From Marinoscillum sp965229915 (GTDB lineage Bacteria; Bacteroidota; Bacteroidia; Cytophagales; Cyclobacteriaceae): 64,000 nucleotides of DNA. Of the stretch, positions 1 to 9,411 are shown one piece after another. Numbering within the stretch: the first letter of the stretch is position 1; each line of letters begins with the position of its first letter. Under the pieces are notes generated by a model. The model was not told where the DNA came from, did not search any database, and saw only the letters and a program-made list of their open reading frames with translations. The translations under genes were made by a program, and so were the position numbers. Location of the stretch: assembly GCF_965229915.1 (NCBI RefSeq), contig NZ_CBDDJZ010000001.1:5084001-5148000 (forward strand), written 5' to 3'.

Positions 1-7
1 GCATTGA

Positions 8-1207
8 TTACTTATCAAAACGCTTTAATGCCAGTTCGGCAACATGCTTGCCGATGGATAAGGAAGAAGTTGCTGCTGGACTAGGGGCATTACCAACGTT
101 GATCACTTTATCGGCTTCCAGAATGAGAAAGTCGTCAATAAGTCCACCATTTTTATCACATGCCTGGGCTCTAACACCAGATCCGCCGGGAACCAGATCA
201 CTCTTTTGAATGTCAGGCAGTAACTCCTGTAATGCTTTGGTGAATGCTGATTTGGAGTATGATCTATAGAATTCACCCAAACCGGTTTTCCAATATTTTC
301 CAGCCACTTTTCTAAAACCTTTCCAGCCGATAGTTCCAGCTAAATCTCCGAGACTTAAATCTGTTTTAGTATAGCCTTCACGTTTGTAGGCTAGCACCGC
401 ATTAGGGCCAGCCTCTATTCCGCCATTGATCATTCTGGTGAAATGCACACCAAGGAATGGGAAGTTTGGATCTGGAACCGGATAGATGAGATTCTTTACC
501 AGATATTCTTTTTCCGGTTTGATTTTAAAGTACTCTCCTCGGAAAGGGATGATTCTATAGCTTACAGGTACTCCGGTGAGTTTGGCTATTTTATCAGAAA
601 AGAGCCCGGTACAGTTGATGACCAGCCGAGAAGTTAGCGTTTGTCGGTTGGTCACAACTTGCATGAAACCATTAGTTTCCTTGATGTCGATCACCTTGTT
701 GTCAGGAAAAATGTCTCCATTGAAGTGGCGTATTTTCTCCGCGTATTTGTGAGCTACCGCATTGTAGTCAATGATGCCAGTCTGAGGTACGTAGATCCCC
801 TGGACTCCATTGACATAAGGCTCGTAGGTCTTCAGCTCATCTCTCACAAGCTTCTTCATGCCTGTAAGGCCATTCTGAACACCTCGTTCGTACAGCATGT
901 TCAAGGTCTCTAGTTGTGACTCATTGGTTGCCACTACCACTTTACCACACAGCTCGTAGGGGATTTCTTCTTCATCACAGAATTTGATCAACTCATTGTA
1001 ACCGTCCACGCAGTTTTTAGCCTTTAGACTACCAGGCTTATAGTAGAGACCAGAGTGAATTACACCGCTGTTATGACCTGTTTGATGCATGGCCAGGTCT
1101 TTTTCTTTTTCTACTACTGCCACGCGCAGTTTGGGATTGGCTTCTTTGATCTTTAGCGCAGATGCCAGACCTACTATTCCGCCACCGATTATAACAACGT
1201 TATACAT
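8..1207 (-). CDS. lhgO: L-2-hydroxyglutarate oxidase (FAD-dependent)
   Basis: FAD-dependent oxidation of L-2-hydroxyglutarate to 2-oxoglutarate, a metabolite-repair step that usually feeds electrons to the membrane quinone pool. The 399-residue protein begins with a dinucleotide-binding motif (VVIIGGGIVGLASA), followed by TGHNSGVIHSGLYY near residue 45, typical of this family, and ends with an FAD-binding segment (GNAPSPAATSSLSIG). Length fits the family. I chose the start at 1207 because the GxGxxG strand then begins almost at once; an upstream ATG at 1228 would add seven residues. It follows the Asp-box gene on the same strand after about 40 bases and may be cotranscribed. The glycine/D-amino-acid oxidase superfamily is certain; substrate is assigned from the motif and length. 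Confidence 0.92.
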   Translation of the reverse strand: MYNVVIIGGGIVGLASALKIKEANPKLRVAVVEKEKDLAMHQTGHNSGVIHSGLYYKPGSLKAKNCVDGYNELIKFCDEEEIPYELCGKVVVATNESQLETLNMLYERGVQNGLTGMKKLVRDELKTYEPYVNGVQGIYVPQTGIIDYNAVAHKYAEKIRHFNGDIFPDNKVIDIKETNGFMQVVTNRQTLTSRLVINCTGLFSDKIAKLTGVPVSYRIIPFRGEYFKIKPEKEYLVKNLIYPVPDPNFPFLGVHFTRMINGGIEAGPNAVLAYKREGYTKTDLSLGDLAGTIGWKGFRKVAGKYWKTGLGEFYRSYSKSAFTKALQELLPDIQKSDLVPGGSGVRAQACDKNGGLIDDFLILEADKVINVGNAPSPAATSSLSIGKHVAELALKRFDK

Positions 1208-1248
1208 GATGAATTCCTGTGTTTGCACACAAATATGGCTATTTTCAT

Positions 1249-4200
1249 CTATTCATCTAGCTCAATCAACTGAATTTTGTTGTCAATTATTGACTGATTG
1301 ATTTCAGGAAGATCAGTATTGAAAATTTCATAAAGTTTGGTCAGTTCTGCATCAATCTGACCAATGATTTCTTGTTTGAAAATAAGGGCCTGCTCAGTGG
1401 GAGGATTGTCTCCATAAGAAGCTAAGGCAGCCAGGTGACCGAGTTTGTTATTCAACCGTACCGGAAAATTCAGCGGATCCTGACGGCTTTCATTTTTGGT
1501 TTGGTATAGCGCTTTTTCTATTTCGGTCATCTGTTTGACCACCTTTTTTGACCGGTCTATCAGCTCTTTGTGTGTTTCCTTATCCATCAGTTTGACGACT
1601 TCATTGATTTTTCCTCTGGCTTTACGGATATTGGTGATGGCCTGATGAGTTTCACTAAGCTTATCTCGGGTTTCAATCAGAAAGTCGAACTGTGCCTGCA
1701 AATCTTCTTGTGTGGCGCTGCTTCTTGGATCCTTGATTAGGTCAAATGACTGTTTCATAGATTCTCCATTTACAGTGAGCGCTACCTCGTAAGTCCCGGG
1801 AGTTGCCATAGGCCCACTAGTTTTACTCCACCAGAGAATCATTCCGTCAAATGTCTTAGCATCCTGATATATCATGTCCCAGTTAAACATGTTCAGTCCC
1901 TGCTTGAAGGTTAGTTTTTCTTCATTAGCCTCCTTGTTTGGGTAGTTGGAGTAGGCTTTGATTACATCTCCATCGGGTTCCATGAAAGCGAGCGATACTG
2001 TGTCGGTTTTGGACGTGTCGGCCAAATAGAAATAGGTCAGAACGCCTCCTGGGTGATTGGTACCTGCGGTTTTGGAAGTATTTCCATTTCCTCCGCCTAG
2101 TCGGTAAGAGTCCATTGGTTTGAATAGGTAATACCTGGAATTAACCACCTGGTCAGTTAGCTGATGGAGTGTCGTTAGGTCATCGATTATCCAAAAACCT
2201 CTCCCCTGAGTAGCTGCTATGAGGTTGTTGTTTTTAATGGTGAGATCAGTAATAGGAACCATAGGTAAATTCATCTGGAACGGCTTCCAGGATGTACCAT
2301 CATCAAAGGAAATATACATGCCTGATTCGGTGCCCGCATAGAGCAATCCTTTGCGCTCTGGGTCAGCTCGCACTACTCTTGTGAAATGATCATTGGAAAT
2401 TCCATCAGTGATTTTTGTCCAGGTAGCTCCGTAATCACTCGTCTTATACAAATAAGGTTGATAATCCCCTAGCTTGTAGCGAGTGCCTGCAAATAGCATT
2501 CCGCCTTGATTGAACGGGTCCACTTCAATACTATTAATCATGGTCCATTTTGGCAGGGAAGGAGGAGTGACATTGGTCCAGTTTTCACCTCCGTCTTTTG
2601 TAAGGTGGATGAGGCCATCATCTGAACCAGTCCAGATAACACCTTCTTCATCCTGGGATTCCGCTGCAGCGAAAATGGTGCAATAATATTCTACGGATGT
2701 ATTGTCCTTGGTGATAGGTCCTCCTGATGGTCCCAGCTTGGATGTATCATTGGTGGTAAGGTCTGGACTTACCAGCTCCCATGATTGACCGCCATCAGTT
2801 GTGGCATGCAGATGGTTGGATGCGGCGTATAACTTTTTGGGGTTGTGCGGAGAATAGAATATCGGGAAGTTCCATTGGAAGCGGTACTTCATTCCTTCAG
2901 CACCCCAACCCATTGGATTATCCGGCCAAACATTTACGGCTTGGGTTTCTTCGGTTTCGTGATTGTACCTGGTGAGGAATCCATCATAGCTACCTCCATA
3001 AACTATGTCATTGTTTGTTGGATCTACGGCAATGTGTGCACTCTCTCCACCTGCTGTTGATTCCCAGTCACTTTCACCGATGTACCTTCCTGACGTACGA
3101 TGCGCTATCCGTACGGTAGAGTTGTCTTGTTGGGCGCCATATATCCGGTAAGGGAAAGCATTGTCTGTGGTCACTCGGTAAAACTGTGCTGTTGGTTGAT
3201 TGTAATAGGTAGACCAGTTCTCTCCCGCATCGAAGGAAACCTGCGCTCCTCCATCATCACCGATGATCATGCGTTGATTGTCCTCTGGAGCAATCCACAG
3301 GTCGTGATGGTCTCCGTGGGGTGCATTGCTGGTCTTAAATGTCTGACCTCCGTCAGTAGATACATGATAGTTGACATTGAGGACATAGACCATGTCTTCA
3401 TCTTGTGTATCGGCATAAATACGGGTGTAATACCAGGCCCTCTGTCTCAGTGAACGACTACTGTTAGTTTTTCTCCAGGTTTTTCCGGCATCATCGGATC
3501 TGAATACACCACCATCTTCATTTTCAATAATGGCCCATACACGTTCTGAGTTCACAGCAGAAACTGTAATGCCTGAGATTCCCCAAATACCACTGGGCAA
3601 TCCATCGTTTTTAGAAATGTTCTTCCAGGTATCGCCTCCATCTGTGCTTTTCCAGATGGCAGAGCCTTCGCCACCACTCTCCAGGCTATATGGTGTTCTT
3701 CTGATTCTCCAGCTGGATGCGTATAATACACGTGGGTTATTTGGATCCATTACCAGATCGACAAATCCTGCATTTTCATTAGCGAATAGTATTTGCTGCC
3801 ACGTATTACCACCATCTTTTGATCGGTAGATCCCTCGTTCGGAAGTGGGCTTGTACAAATCACCCATAACAGCCGCATAAACCAGGTCTGGGTTCTTTGG
3901 ATGGATTTTGATGCGTGGAATATGTCGTGTGTTTTTTAACCCAACGGATTCCCATGTTTTGCCAGCATCTACGGATTTCCACATTCCATAACCGTATGAG
4001 ACATTGCCTCGAACAGTTTTTTCACCACCACCTACGTAGATCACATTGTTGTCCCAGTCACTTACCGCCACAGCGCCAATGGAACCTCCAAAATACCCGT
4101 CGGAGATGTTTTCCCAGGTATTGCCAGCGTCCGTAGTTCTCCAGACCCCTCCGCCGGTAGAGCCAAAGTAGAATAGGTTTGGTTTGCCAGCCACACCAGT

Positions 4201-4368
4201 AACGGCCGCTGATCGGCCACCCCTGAATGGACCTACATTTCGCCATTCCATACCGGCATAGAGCGCTTCAGGGTATGAGGTCGTTGCAGTGTTCTTCCGC
4301 TTTTGTGCAGAGGATGAAAAGGTAATGGCCAGTAGGCCGAAGATCAGAAGGAATAAGTTGGATTTCAT
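1249..4368 (-). CDS. Exported Asp-box (BNR/sortilin-type) beta-propeller protein
   Basis: Large secreted or periplasmic protein of 1039 residues with a signal peptide (hydrophobic residues 5-18, then SSAQ). I count eleven Asp-box motifs of the form S/T-x-D-x-G-x-T-W spread over roughly residues 80-720 (for example TTDAGNTW, SKDGGNTW, STDGGDTW, TKDGGENW), which indicates one or two beta-propellers of the VPS10/sortilin kind. The last 300 residues are a separate region rich in predicted helix (about 880-1000). Bacteroidota homologues are often labelled glycosyl hydrolase, but I see no sialidase FRIP motif or catalytic set, so no enzyme activity is claimed. No T9SS C-terminal sorting domain is evident. 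It lies upstream of lhgO on the same strand. Confidence 0.85.
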   Translation of the reverse strand: MKSNLFLLIFGLLAITFSSSAQKRKNTATTSYPEALYAGMEWRNVGPFRGGRSAAVTGVAGKPNLFYFGSTGGGVWRTTDAGNTWENISDGYFGGSIGAVAVSDWDNNVIYVGGGEKTVRGNVSYGYGMWKSVDAGKTWESVGLKNTRHIPRIKIHPKNPDLVYAAVMGDLYKPTSERGIYRSKDGGNTWQQILFANENAGFVDLVMDPNNPRVLYASSWRIRRTPYSLESGGEGSAIWKSTDGGDTWKNISKNDGLPSGIWGISGITVSAVNSERVWAIIENEDGGVFRSDDAGKTWRKTNSSRSLRQRAWYYTRIYADTQDEDMVYVLNVNYHVSTDGGQTFKTSNAPHGDHHDLWIAPEDNQRMIIGDDGGAQVSFDAGENWSTYYNQPTAQFYRVTTDNAFPYRIYGAQQDNSTVRIAHRTSGRYIGESDWESTAGGESAHIAVDPTNNDIVYGGSYDGFLTRYNHETEETQAVNVWPDNPMGWGAEGMKYRFQWNFPIFYSPHNPKKLYAASNHLHATTDGGQSWELVSPDLTTNDTSKLGPSGGPITKDNTSVEYYCTIFAAAESQDEEGVIWTGSDDGLIHLTKDGGENWTNVTPPSLPKWTMINSIEVDPFNQGGMLFAGTRYKLGDYQPYLYKTSDYGATWTKITDGISNDHFTRVVRADPERKGLLYAGTESGMYISFDDGTSWKPFQMNLPMVPITDLTIKNNNLIAATQGRGFWIIDDLTTLHQLTDQVVNSRYYLFKPMDSYRLGGGNGNTSKTAGTNHPGGVLTYFYLADTSKTDTVSLAFMEPDGDVIKAYSNYPNKEANEEKLTFKQGLNMFNWDMIYQDAKTFDGMILWWSKTSGPMATPGTYEVALTVNGESMKQSFDLIKDPRSSATQEDLQAQFDFLIETRDKLSETHQAITNIRKARGKINEVVKLMDKETHKELIDRSKKVVKQMTEIEKALYQTKNESRQDPLNFPVRLNNKLGHLAALASYGDNPPTEQALIFKQEIIGQIDAELTKLYEIFNTDLPEINQSIIDNKIQLIELDE

Positions 4369-4436
4369 ATAGGTTAACTATTGGATTGAATGTCCAATAA
4401 AACTATCCAACTTTTACTCGAACTGAAAAGCTAGTT

Positions 4437-4841
4437 TTATGAACGGTCGGATAAAGGCGTGAACTTTAACGCGCCACTATTCATGCAAAATCGCTCACCT
4501 GTGGGAGGGGGACCGTCATGAAATACGTGACCAAGATGTCCTTCGCATTGACCACAGGTGACTTCCGTACGAATCATGCCGAAGGATTTGTCCATGTGAT
4601 AGTTTACGGCATCTTTTCGGATAGGTGCAAAGAAGCTAGGCCAGCCACACCCAGAATCAAATTTGGTATCAGAAATAAACAAGTCGTTGCCACAGCCAGC
4701 ACATGTGTACTTGCCGTATTCCTTGTTTTCGAGTAAGTCACCGGTCCATGCTCGTTCGGTCCCTTTCTCTCTTAGTATTCGATATTGTTCAGGAGTTAGC
4801 TCCTTTTTCCACTCTTCGTCTGTTTTTGTGATCTTTTCCAT
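4437..4841 (-). CDS. msrB: Peptide-methionine (R)-S-oxide reductase MsrB
   Basis: Reduces methionine-R-sulfoxide in oxidised proteins. The 134-residue form starting at 4841 (MEKITKTDEEWKKEL) matches the usual compact MsrB length; an upstream ATG at 4943 would add 34 residues that look unlike MsrB and carry no signal peptide. Visible features are two zinc-binding CxxC pairs (CAGC near residue 47 and CGQC near 96), the GHVFHDGPPPTGERFC block, and the catalytic cysteine in RFCMNSGALKF at the C-terminus. It is divergent from the RND efflux operon, with about 150 bases between the start codons. Cytosolic location is inferred from the lack of a signal peptide. Confidence 0.94.
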   Translation of the reverse strand: MEKITKTDEEWKKELTPEQYRILREKGTERAWTGDLLENKEYGKYTCAGCGNDLFISDTKFDSGCGWPSFFAPIRKDAVNYHMDKSFGMIRTEVTCGQCEGHLGHVFHDGPPPTGERFCMNSGALKFTPLSDRS

Positions 4842-4989
4842 TGGTGTAAATATGGTGCCTTGTGTCAATACAATAGTACTGTTCGCACACGGATATTGCC
4901 CGCTTATCAATAATCTACGTTTTTGCGCAACAAAAAATTCCAAAATCCATTAAATCACAGGACTTTTTATAAAAATCACAATCTGACTC

Positions 4990-6159
4990 ATGAATAAAAG
5001 GCAATGGATTATCCTCGGTAGTACTGCCGGGATATTGGTGTTGGCAATTGCTTTGGCCAAATTTTTCGCATCACAAAAAGAAGCTCCAGAAATAAAGAAG
5101 CCTCCAGTGGCGAAGAAATATGTACAAACAAAGCCTGTGGCTTATGAAGACATTCAGACCTATGTAACAGCATTTGGAAGAGTAGAGACTGCTCAATCAC
5201 TGGATCTGTTATCTGAAGTATCCGGTAGAATGCATCAAGGAAATATTCGACTAAAGGCGGGAGAGAACTTCAAAAAAGGAACGCTACTCTTCTATGTAGA
5301 CGATACGGAAGCCTCGTTGAACCTCAAATCGCAAAAAAGCAATTTTCTACGGGACATTGCAGCTATACTTCCAGACTTAAAGATTGATTACAGTGACAAT
5401 TTTAATGCTTGGGAAAAGTACTTCGGCAGTTTGGATATTGAGAAAAATCTGCCCGAACTCCCAGAAGCCAAATCAGATAAAGAAAAGACATTTCTTGCCA
5501 CTAAAGGCGTTTTTTCTACATACTACACGATCAAAAGTGCTGAAGAACGCTTGAGGAAGCATCGATACTATGCGCCATTTGATGGAAGCATTTCTGAAGT
5601 AGCCATGGAATCCGGTGCATTTATCAATCCTGGAACCAGAATTGGCACTATTATAAGAACAGGGCTTCATGAACTACGAGTTTCGGTGGAAACCAGAGAT
5701 ATTCCGTGGGTACAAGTTGGGTCACCAGCTGAGATCTACTCCAGTGAAACTCAGCAAAAGTGGATTGGTGAAGTAGCTCGCATTAGTGATTTTGTCAATC
5801 AAAACACACAGTCAGTAGATGTGTATCTAACCATCAATCCGGGTAAACAGAAAATCTATGACGGTCAGTTTTTGCAGAGTGCCATTCCGGCAAGTGAGGT
5901 CAAAGATGGCATGATTATCCCTAGAAATGTACTCTACAATTCCAATGAAGTATTTGTAGTAGAAGACACTCTGCTAAAGGTAAAAGAAGTATTTGTGCAC
6001 CGCACAATGGATGAAAACGTGATTGTGAGTGGTTTGTCTGAAGGTGCTGACCTGGTGGTGGAGCCTTTAGTCAATGCCCACAACAACATGGTGGTGTACA
6101 AGTCTGAGAAAAAAGATATCAATCTGGAGCTTAGTAGCAACGCTGCGGCTTCTAACTAA
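4990..6159 (+). CDS. RND efflux periplasmic adaptor (membrane fusion protein)
   Basis: First gene of a three-gene tripartite efflux operon. The 389-residue protein has one N-terminal membrane anchor (about residues 7-26), then the HlyD/AcrA-type order of barrel-sandwich halves around a short hairpin: the lipoyl half ends near LKAGENFKKGTLLFYVD and the second half begins near YYAPFDGSISEVAMESGAF. A beta-barrel and membrane-proximal domain follow (residues 215-380). It would bridge the inner-membrane pump encoded 11 bases downstream with the TolC-like channel. The substrate cannot be told from the sequence, and no regulator gene is adjacent. Confidence 0.9.
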   Translation: MNKRQWIILGSTAGILVLAIALAKFFASQKEAPEIKKPPVAKKYVQTKPVAYEDIQTYVTAFGRVETAQSLDLLSEVSGRMHQGNIRLKAGENFKKGTLLFYVDDTEASLNLKSQKSNFLRDIAAILPDLKIDYSDNFNAWEKYFGSLDIEKNLPELPEAKSDKEKTFLATKGVFSTYYTIKSAEERLRKHRYYAPFDGSISEVAMESGAFINPGTRIGTIIRTGLHELRVSVETRDIPWVQVGSPAEIYSSETQQKWIGEVARISDFVNQNTQSVDVYLTINPGKQKIYDGQFLQSAIPASEVKDGMIIPRNVLYNSNEVFVVEDTLLKVKEVFVHRTMDENVIVSGLSEGADLVVEPLVNAHNNMVVYKSEKKDINLELSSNAAASN

Positions 6160-6170
6160 AACTGACCTAC

Positions 6171-9100
6171 ATGAATTCAATTAAAGGTTTAGTCGCATAT
6201 TTTGTTAAGTATCCCATCTTAGCGAACATCCTGATTGCCCTGACTATCATTGGTGGGGTGGTGAGCTTTTTAAATACCAAAATGTCCTTTTTCCCGACGG
6301 CAAAGGATCGAGTAATCAACATCACTGTAGCTTATCCGGGAGCATCTCCTGAGGAGATGGAGGAGGGGGTGACCACTAAGATAGAAGAGGCTCTGAAATC
6401 CACTGCTGGAATCGATGAGTTGACCTCCACTTCATCTGAGAACAGTGCCAATATCAGCATTCTCACACTAGACAACTACGATATAGATGAGATCTATACT
6501 GAGGTGAAGAATGCCGTGGACGGGATTTCCTCTTTCCCGGCAGGTGCAGAGAAGCCCATCATTTTTAAGCAGCGCCAAAGATCCACTGCGCAGTGGCTTG
6601 GACTGACAGGTAATGTGAGTCTGAAAACACTTAAGCAATATGCAGAGTCGATTGAAGATGACTTGCTAGCTACTGGGGTGATCAGTCAGGTGAATATCAG
6701 TGGATTTCCACCTTTGGAGATTTCTATTGAAGTATCAGAAGAAACGCTAAGAAGGTATAACCTGACTTTTGATCAGGTGGTGAACGCTGTTCGATTGAAC
6801 AACAGAGATATTTCTGCTGGTTCTATCAAGTCCAGCAGTGAGGAGATCTTGATCCGATCAAAAGCCAAGCAAACCGAAGCAGATGAGATTTCGGAGATTG
6901 TGGTGCGAAGCAACACAGACGGTACCAAGCTGAGATTGCGTGATATAGCAACGATCAAAGAACAATTTGCTGATCAGCCTAGTAAAGCGCTGCTGAATGG
7001 TGAAGAAGCTGTGTTTTTGGAAGTTAGAAAGCTGGAAACCGAAGACTTAACACAAATATCCGAGACGGTCACTGCCTATGTTCAAACCTTCAACGAGCAA
7101 AATGATGCAGTGAAGCTGACAACTACTTGGGATTTCAACAACATGCTGAATCAGCGGTTGGATCTACTCACATCTAATGGTGTAGTAGGTCTTTTACTCG
7201 TGCTGCTTTCCCTGGGTTTGTTTTTGAGCTTGAGACTGTCATTCTGGGTGGCGTGGGGTATTCCTTCGTCATTTCTGGGGATGTTTATTCTAGGCTCGTT
7301 TGTTGGATTAACGATCAACATGATTTCACTATTTGGTATGATCCTGGTCATCGGGATTTTAGTGGATGATGGAATTGTGATTGCTGAAAACATCTACTCT
7401 CATTTTGAAAAGAGCAAAAATCCAATTCAAGCTGCAGTACGTGGCACACTGGAAGTAGTGCCAGCGGTGTTTACTTCTGTATTGACCACCATTGTGGCGT
7501 TTTTACCCTTGTTGTTATTGACCGGAGGATTTGAGTTTTTGAAAGATATGGCATTTGTGGTCATATTCAGTCTGGCTTTCTCCCTGTTAGAAGCTTTTTT
7601 CATCCTGCCCGCACACCTTGCCAGTAAGAAGGTATTGAGTGTGAAAAAAGAGGATACACGAAGCTACAAGATTCGAAAGGTGCTGAATGGCTTCATTGAC
7701 TACATGCGACTGAAACTATACGGTAGAGTGTTGCATTATGCCATGCAGTACCGCCTGGTTTCTCTGGCAGTGCTTACCGGATTTGTGGTGGTGATTGTTG
7801 GGTTGCTCGCAGGGGGACAGATCAAGGCTACCTTTTTTCCTCAGATTCCATTCAATAGCTTCAACATCAACATTAGTTTCAAACCAGGTGAGCGAGAGCA
7901 AAAAGTAGAGGCTTACCTGGCCCGGTTTGACGATGCGGTGTGGAAGGTGAATGATGAACTGAAAGAGGAACTTGTTATTGAAAATGACATCATCACCTAC
8001 ACCTTTACCAATGTCGGTTTTTCGGGTGATGGTGAAAGTGGATCACATGCGGGTAATGTGAATGTGATGTATGACGAACTGGATCCATATGGTATCAACC
8101 AGTTCGATCTGATATCGAAGATTCGTAAAGAAATAGGGCCGGTCACGGAAGCAGAGAAGTTTAGCATTGGCGGAGGCAACCGCTGGGGTAAACCTGTATC
8201 GGTCATGCTGCTGGGTAAGAATTATGACGAATTGCGCAATGCCAAGGAGTTCTTAAAAGCAGAATTAGCCAACATACCTGACCTAAAGGAGATACAAGAC
8301 AATGTGCCAATCGGTAGGAGAGAGATGCTATTCGATTTAAGACCAGAAGCCTATTTCTTAGGACTTACTCACGACAATATCACCAGACAAATGCGTCAGG
8401 GATTCTTTGGCGAAGAAGCTCAGCGATTCATGAAAGGTGACGATGAGTTGCGCGTTTGGGTAAGATACCCACAAAGCGATCGTCAGAGCATCAGCCAGGT
8501 AGAGGATATTAAGATCAAAACAACAAATGGGCAAGAGTTTCCTTTGAATCAGGTGGCTGATTATCGAATCGAAAGAGGAGTAAGCGGAATCAAGCATTTC
8601 AATTCCTCCAGGGCAGTGACCGTAGAAGCCGATCTTCAAGATCCGTTTGCAGAAGTACCACCGATCTTACAGAAGATTCAGAATACGATTATTCCAGAGT
8701 TGAAAGCCCAGTTCCCAACGGTGACTGTGGATTACGGTGGTCAGTCAAAGGAAAGTGCCAGAGCCGGACAAGAAATTGGTCTCTACTTTGGGGGTGCCTT
8801 TTTACTGATCTTCTTCATTTTGATGATCACATTCCGATCATTCTACCAGGCATTCTTAATTGCTTCCATGATTCCACTAGGCTGGTTTGGAGCCATGTTT
8901 GGTCATGGTGTGGAGTCGTGGATCAGTGGACGAGAATTGCCTGTATCATTGCTCTCCGTTTGGGGAATGGTGGCCCTGTCTGGGGTTATTATTAACGATG
9001 CGGTGGTATTCCTTGCCAAATTCAATTCTTTGGTGAAAGATGAAGGAATGACTGTTTACCAGGCTGCTTATAATGCTGGTCTTGCCAGGTTTAGAGCCAT

Positions 9101-9380
9101 CATGTTAACCTCATTAACTACGGTATTGGGACTTTACCCGTTGATAAAGGAAACAAGTTTCCAGGCGCAGTTCTTGATCCCCATGGCGATTTCAGTGGCT
9201 TATGGGGTGTTGATCGGTACCTTCATCATCCTCGTGTTCTTCCCAGTCTTGATCTTGTTCTTCAACGACGTGCGCAGAGCACTCAAATGGTTCTGGACAG
9301 GTAAAAAGCCATCACGTGAAGAGGTGGAGCGAGTGCTCCTGGACGAACAGCGTCTGGAAGAGTACCGCGAATCAGCCTAA
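6171..9380 (+). CDS. RND family efflux pump, inner-membrane transporter
   Basis: Proton-driven inner-membrane pump of 1069 residues, full length for AcrB/CusA-type transporters. It shows the duplicated RND layout: TM1 near residues 15-33, a large periplasmic loop, a TM2-6 block (about 335-480), then TM7 near 530, a second periplasmic loop and a TM8-12 block (870-1035). The TM4 proton-relay acidic pair appears as VDDGIVIAEN near residue 398. The equivalent site in the second half is IINDAVVFLAKF, near residue 942. The hydrophobic/amphiphilic (HAE) class is more likely than the metal class because I do not see the CusA methionine set, but this is a weak inference. The gene runs directly into the TolC-like gene. 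Confidence 0.93.
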   Translation: MNSIKGLVAYFVKYPILANILIALTIIGGVVSFLNTKMSFFPTAKDRVINITVAYPGASPEEMEEGVTTKIEEALKSTAGIDELTSTSSENSANISILTLDNYDIDEIYTEVKNAVDGISSFPAGAEKPIIFKQRQRSTAQWLGLTGNVSLKTLKQYAESIEDDLLATGVISQVNISGFPPLEISIEVSEETLRRYNLTFDQVVNAVRLNNRDISAGSIKSSSEEILIRSKAKQTEADEISEIVVRSNTDGTKLRLRDIATIKEQFADQPSKALLNGEEAVFLEVRKLETEDLTQISETVTAYVQTFNEQNDAVKLTTTWDFNNMLNQRLDLLTSNGVVGLLLVLLSLGLFLSLRLSFWVAWGIPSSFLGMFILGSFVGLTINMISLFGMILVIGILVDDGIVIAENIYSHFEKSKNPIQAAVRGTLEVVPAVFTSVLTTIVAFLPLLLLTGGFEFLKDMAFVVIFSLAFSLLEAFFILPAHLASKKVLSVKKEDTRSYKIRKVLNGFIDYMRLKLYGRVLHYAMQYRLVSLAVLTGFVVVIVGLLAGGQIKATFFPQIPFNSFNINISFKPGEREQKVEAYLARFDDAVWKVNDELKEELVIENDIITYTFTNVGFSGDGESGSHAGNVNVMYDELDPYGINQFDLISKIRKEIGPVTEAEKFSIGGGNRWGKPVSVMLLGKNYDELRNAKEFLKAELANIPDLKEIQDNVPIGRREMLFDLRPEAYFLGLTHDNITRQMRQGFFGEEAQRFMKGDDELRVWVRYPQSDRQSISQVEDIKIKTTNGQEFPLNQVADYRIERGVSGIKHFNSSRAVTVEADLQDPFAEVPPILQKIQNTIIPELKAQFPTVTVDYGGQSKESARAGQEIGLYFGGAFLLIFFILMITFRSFYQAFLIASMIPLGWFGAMFGHGVESWISGRELPVSLLSVWGMVALSGVIINDAVVFLAKFNSLVKDEGMTVYQAAYNAGLARFRAIMLTSLTTVLGLYPLIKETSFQAQFLIPMAISVAYGVLIGTFIILVFFPVLILFFNDVRRALKWFWTGKKPSREEVERVLLDEQRLEEYRESA

Positions 9381-9411
9381 TCAATTTTTTAACTACAAAG
9401 ACTATAAACAA

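Noticed and set aside
1249..4368. Sialidase or glycosyl hydrolase
   Set aside because: Asp-boxes alone mark the propeller fold; no FRIP motif or arginine triad was seen.
4842..4943. N-terminal extension of MsrB as an export signal
   Set aside because: The extra 34 residues lack a hydrophobic core and a cleavage site.
9316..9411. Upstream ATG for the TolC-like gene
   Set aside because: It lies within the pump gene and would put 32 charged residues before the signal peptide; GTG at 9412 fits.
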